From Thermoplasmata archaeon (GTDB lineage Archaea > Thermoplasmatota > Thermoplasmata > Lutacidiplasmatales > UBA184), in assembly GCA_030040865.1 (NCBI GenBank), contig JASHSX010000149.1, forward strand, positions 1 through 13,320: a stretch of DNA of 13,320 nucleotides, in the 5' to 3' direction. The position numbers were made by a program, and so were the translations under genes. Shown piece after piece: positions 11,293 to 13,320 of the stretch. The notes beneath the pieces were generated by a model. The model saw nothing but the letters and a program-made list of their open reading frames with translations, had not been told where the DNA came from and ran no database searches. Within the stretch, counting starts at the first letter, position 1, and each line of letters begins with the position of its first letter.

Positions 11293-13320
11293 GTGTGCGC
11301 GGGCGGAGCGGGCCGGGGCCTCTTCGGCGTATGTCTCGCTGTCGTGCTCGCCCTGCTCTGCGCCGGCCTCGTCCCCGCCGATGCCGGCGCTTCGGCGAAC
11401 TCCGGAGCCCGGTCGTCGGCCCGGAGCGACGCGACGGAGCCCCAGCCGCGGCTCGTCGCCGTTCCGGCGTACGCGGAGGTCGCGGACGGCACCGTGGCCG
11501 ACCTCTCCGCACAGTGGGCCGAGTCGCCCCCGAGCTGCCGGCTGGTACCGGCCTGGTATGCCTGGTCGTGGAGCGGTCCGGACTCCGGAGGAATCCTGAA
11601 CGCGACCTTCGGCCCCGGGGTGACCTTCACCGCCGGTCGCGATGTCTCCGGGGTGGTGACGGTCCGGGTCGATTCCGTCGTCGAACAGGTGTGCCCCTCC
11701 GGCGAGTCGACCGCCTTCGGCACCGCCGTCGTGCAACTTTCGATCGAGCTGCCGCTCGCGATCGAGCAGTTCCGCGCCAGCGAGGCGCTCCTTCCTGTCG
11801 GCGGGACGGCCGCTGTCTCGGGGGTCGTCGCCGGCGGCCAGCCCCCGTACTCGGTGAACCTCAGCTGGGGCGACGGGTCGCTGGACCGGGTTCCTGTAGC
11901 GCCCAACGGGTCGTTCGCGGCCTCTCACCCCTACCCGAACGGGACGTTCTGGCCCACGGCCGAGGTCGCGGACGCGGCGGGGACCCGCAGCGTCGCGGCC
12001 GCTCCGAACTCGATCCGGGTGGGAGACGGTCCGATGCTCGCCCTGACCTCGGCCTCGCCCATCGCCGAGGTCGGCGTGCCCTTCCCCGTGCGGTTGTCGT
12101 CCGAAGGGATCCCGCCGGGCAGCACCGCGCTCGTGAACTGTGGCACGGGAGCGATCGACCTCGTCGCGCTCTCCGACCCTCAGTTCGTGTGCCAGTACGC
12201 GGTTCCCGGGCCCGAGACGATCTCGGTCGGGACGCTCTTCGGATCGACGCTCCCGCTCGCCGCGACGGAGAACGTCACGGTCGTGCCGTATCTTTCGGTC
12301 GGCGGCGCCCTCCCCTCCCTCGCTGGCGAGGTCAACCGTACGTCGGCGTTCGCCGTCGAGCTCTCCGGCGGGATCCCCCCGTTCCGGCTCCGCGTCGGAC
12401 CCCAGATACCGGGCATCGCCGCGAACGAGACCGTCTGGCAGGACGGGACCGTCGCGATCGGTCTCAACGTCTCCTCGAGCGGTTCGGTGCCGATCCTCGT
12501 GTCCGTCTCGGACGGAGCGGGAGCCACGGCCCCGCCCGTGGCCGTCGATTTCGCGGTCGCGCCTTCGCTGAACGCTTCGTTCTACGCGACGTCCGACGTC
12601 GGGGCGAACGGGACATCGGTCGCCCTGAGCGGGGTCGTGACCGGCGGGGTCGCGCCCGTGGTCTGGGCCGTGGTCCCCGGGGCCCCCGCCGAGGCGCCCC
12701 CGCCCGGGGGCGGTTTTGTGGTCGCCGGTGGATTCGGCTGGTCGGCGACCTTCGCCGAGGAAGGTTCGCTCTCGATCCGGGCGACCGCGGTCGATGCCGC
12801 CGGGGCGGTCGTGTCGGAGATCCTCCCCGTCGCGCTCGTGTCGCCGCTGTCGATCGAAGCGTCTGTCAACGCCACACGTTCCGCCCCGAACTCGACGCTC
12901 TGGAACGTGACGCTCGACGTTCGCTCGGCCGGAGGGATCCCGCCGGTGGAGGTCGAGCTGTCGATCAACGGGACCGTGGTGGCAAACGTCTCCCTTTCGG
13001 TCGACGGTCCGGCGGTCGAGAACCTGTCGTACGACGGCAGCGGTCTCGAGCGATGGACCCTGGTCGCGGTGGACTCGATGGGCGTGTTCCGGACGGTCGG
13101 GGGGGAGCTCGAGCTCCCCAGGGCCGGCCCGGTCGCGACTCCGGTTCCGACGCCGCCGGCTCCGGTCGTGAGGCCCTCCTCGGGGACGTCCGGTGGAAGT
13201 GAGGAGCTCGCAGCGGCGGGGGGCGCCGCCCTGGTCCTCGCGGCCGTCGCCGTCCTTTTCGGGATACGTCGAGCGCACCGCCGCCGATCCCCGCCGCCGC
13301 CCCCGCCGGACCCCGTGGCG
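11293..13320 (+). CDS. Large anchored cell-surface protein with PKD/Ig-like repeats (3' end outside window)
   Basis: The frame is open from GTG 11293 to the window end (676 codons) with no stop. It has a signal helix at about 9-30 (GLFGVCLAVVLALLCAGL). An extracellular region of about 600 residues follows, with PKD/Ig-like domains marked by recurring GGxPP turns: GGQPPY (181-186, followed by WGDGS at 192-196, a PKD hallmark), GIPPG (272-276), GGIPPF (359-364), GGVAPV (451-456) and GGIPPV (547-552). A Pro/Ser/Thr-rich stalk lies at about 610-635. A C-terminal helix at about 639-658 is followed by RRAHRRR. About 16 N-x-S/T sequons support surface exposure and this frame. Only four cysteines occur after the signal (82, 134, 283, 300). 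No catalytic domain is recognised; it may be an adhesin, S-layer associated or binding protein. The stop is probably soon after the window edge, since the anchor has been passed. Confidence 0.85.
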   Translation, partial: MCAGGAGRGLFGVCLAVVLALLCAGLVPADAGASANSGARSSARSDATEPQPRLVAVPAYAEVADGTVADLSAQWAESPPSCRLVPAWYAWSWSGPDSGGILNATFGPGVTFTAGRDVSGVVTVRVDSVVEQVCPSGESTAFGTAVVQLSIELPLAIEQFRASEALLPVGGTAAVSGVVAGGQPPYSVNLSWGDGSLDRVPVAPNGSFAASHPYPNGTFWPTAEVADAAGTRSVAAAPNSIRVGDGPMLALTSASPIAEVGVPFPVRLSSEGIPPGSTALVNCGTGAIDLVALSDPQFVCQYAVPGPETISVGTLFGSTLPLAATENVTVVPYLSVGGALPSLAGEVNRTSAFAVELSGGIPPFRLRVGPQIPGIAANETVWQDGTVAIGLNVSSSGSVPILVSVSDGAGATAPPVAVDFAVAPSLNASFYATSDVGANGTSVALSGVVTGGVAPVVWAVVPGAPAEAPPPGGGFVVAGGFGWSATFAEEGSLSIRATAVDAAGAVVSEILPVALVSPLSIEASVNATRSAPNSTLWNVTLDVRSAGGIPPVEVELSINGTVVANVSLSVDGPAVENLSYDGSGLERWTLVAVDSMGVFRTVGGELELPRAGPVATPVPTPPAPVVRPSSGTSGGSEELAAAGGAALVLAAVAVLFGIRRAHRRRSPPPPPPDPVA

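Noticed and set aside
11317..11367. Lipoprotein signal in the second surface protein (cysteines in the signal helix)
   Set aside because: The residues before each cysteine do not form a lipobox, and the protein has a C-terminal membrane anchor.
10972..13278. 768-codon open frame antisense to the surface protein
   Set aside because: It is dominated by Arg, Asp, Gly and Glu, has no recognisable motif, and runs into the fibrillarin gene. The plus-strand frame has signal, anchor and sequons.
1..13320. CRISPR array, tRNA, insertion sequence, toxin-antitoxin or defence operon
   Set aside because: There are no regularly spaced direct repeats, cloverleaf-like spans, transposase motifs or terminal inverted repeats. 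Gaps between genes are at most about 110 bases, and every sizeable gene has an ordinary family or a surface-protein explanation.

Overview
The window is very GC-rich, tightly packed DNA that reads as an archaeal chromosome. The archaeal evidence is a fibrillarin-like 2'-O-methyltransferase (218 aa, FlpA family), a thermopsin-family (peptidase A5) secreted protein, and several genes with a TATA-like element about 26 bases ahead of the start codon and no Shine-Dalgarno sequence, the layout of leaderless archaeal transcripts. Thermopsins, large PKD-repeat surface proteins with a C-terminal anchor, and this GC level together suggest a high-GC member of the Thermoplasmata (for example a soil or sediment lineage). 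That placement is an inference; the domain-level call is firmer.

Layout. (1) 1-2692, plus strand: the end of a Cu(I)-type P1B ATPase, a PPK2-family polyphosphate kinase, and an MFS transporter joined to ppk2 through a 22-codon mini-ORF with stop/start overlaps at both ends. (2) 2735-4760: a divergent pair, a GNAT acetyltransferase (minus) and a MOSC-domain protein (plus); the MOSC gene is followed 17 bases later by an EamA/DMT permease. (3) 4786-9515, minus strand: a DUF885-type putative metallopeptidase and, downstream of it, a 1006-residue thermopsin-domain protein with six PKD-like repeats and a C-terminal membrane anchor. (4) 9582-11215: a small Cys4 zinc-ribbon protein (minus) divergent from a RidA-family gene and fibrillarin (plus). 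(5) 11293 to the window end, plus strand: a second large anchored surface protein, still open at the edge.

How they may work together. The first cluster is compatible with metal and phosphate handling, since polyphosphate and a copper pump are both linked to copper tolerance in archaea. The thermopsin and DUF885 genes could form an external-protease plus peptidase pair for using proteinaceous substrates. RidA, zinc ribbon and fibrillarin are housekeeping-like. The two surface proteins carry many N-glycosylation sequons, as expected for exposed archaeal cell-envelope proteins.

I see no CRISPR array, insertion sequence, tRNA, rRNA, att site or replication origin. There is no gene-free stretch above about 110 bases. 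No gene set here makes a clear undescribed defence or mobile system. The most unusual items are the Cys-x9-Cys repeat architecture of the thermopsin protein, the RidA-fibrillarin pairing, and the mini-ORF bridge between ppk2 and the transporter.
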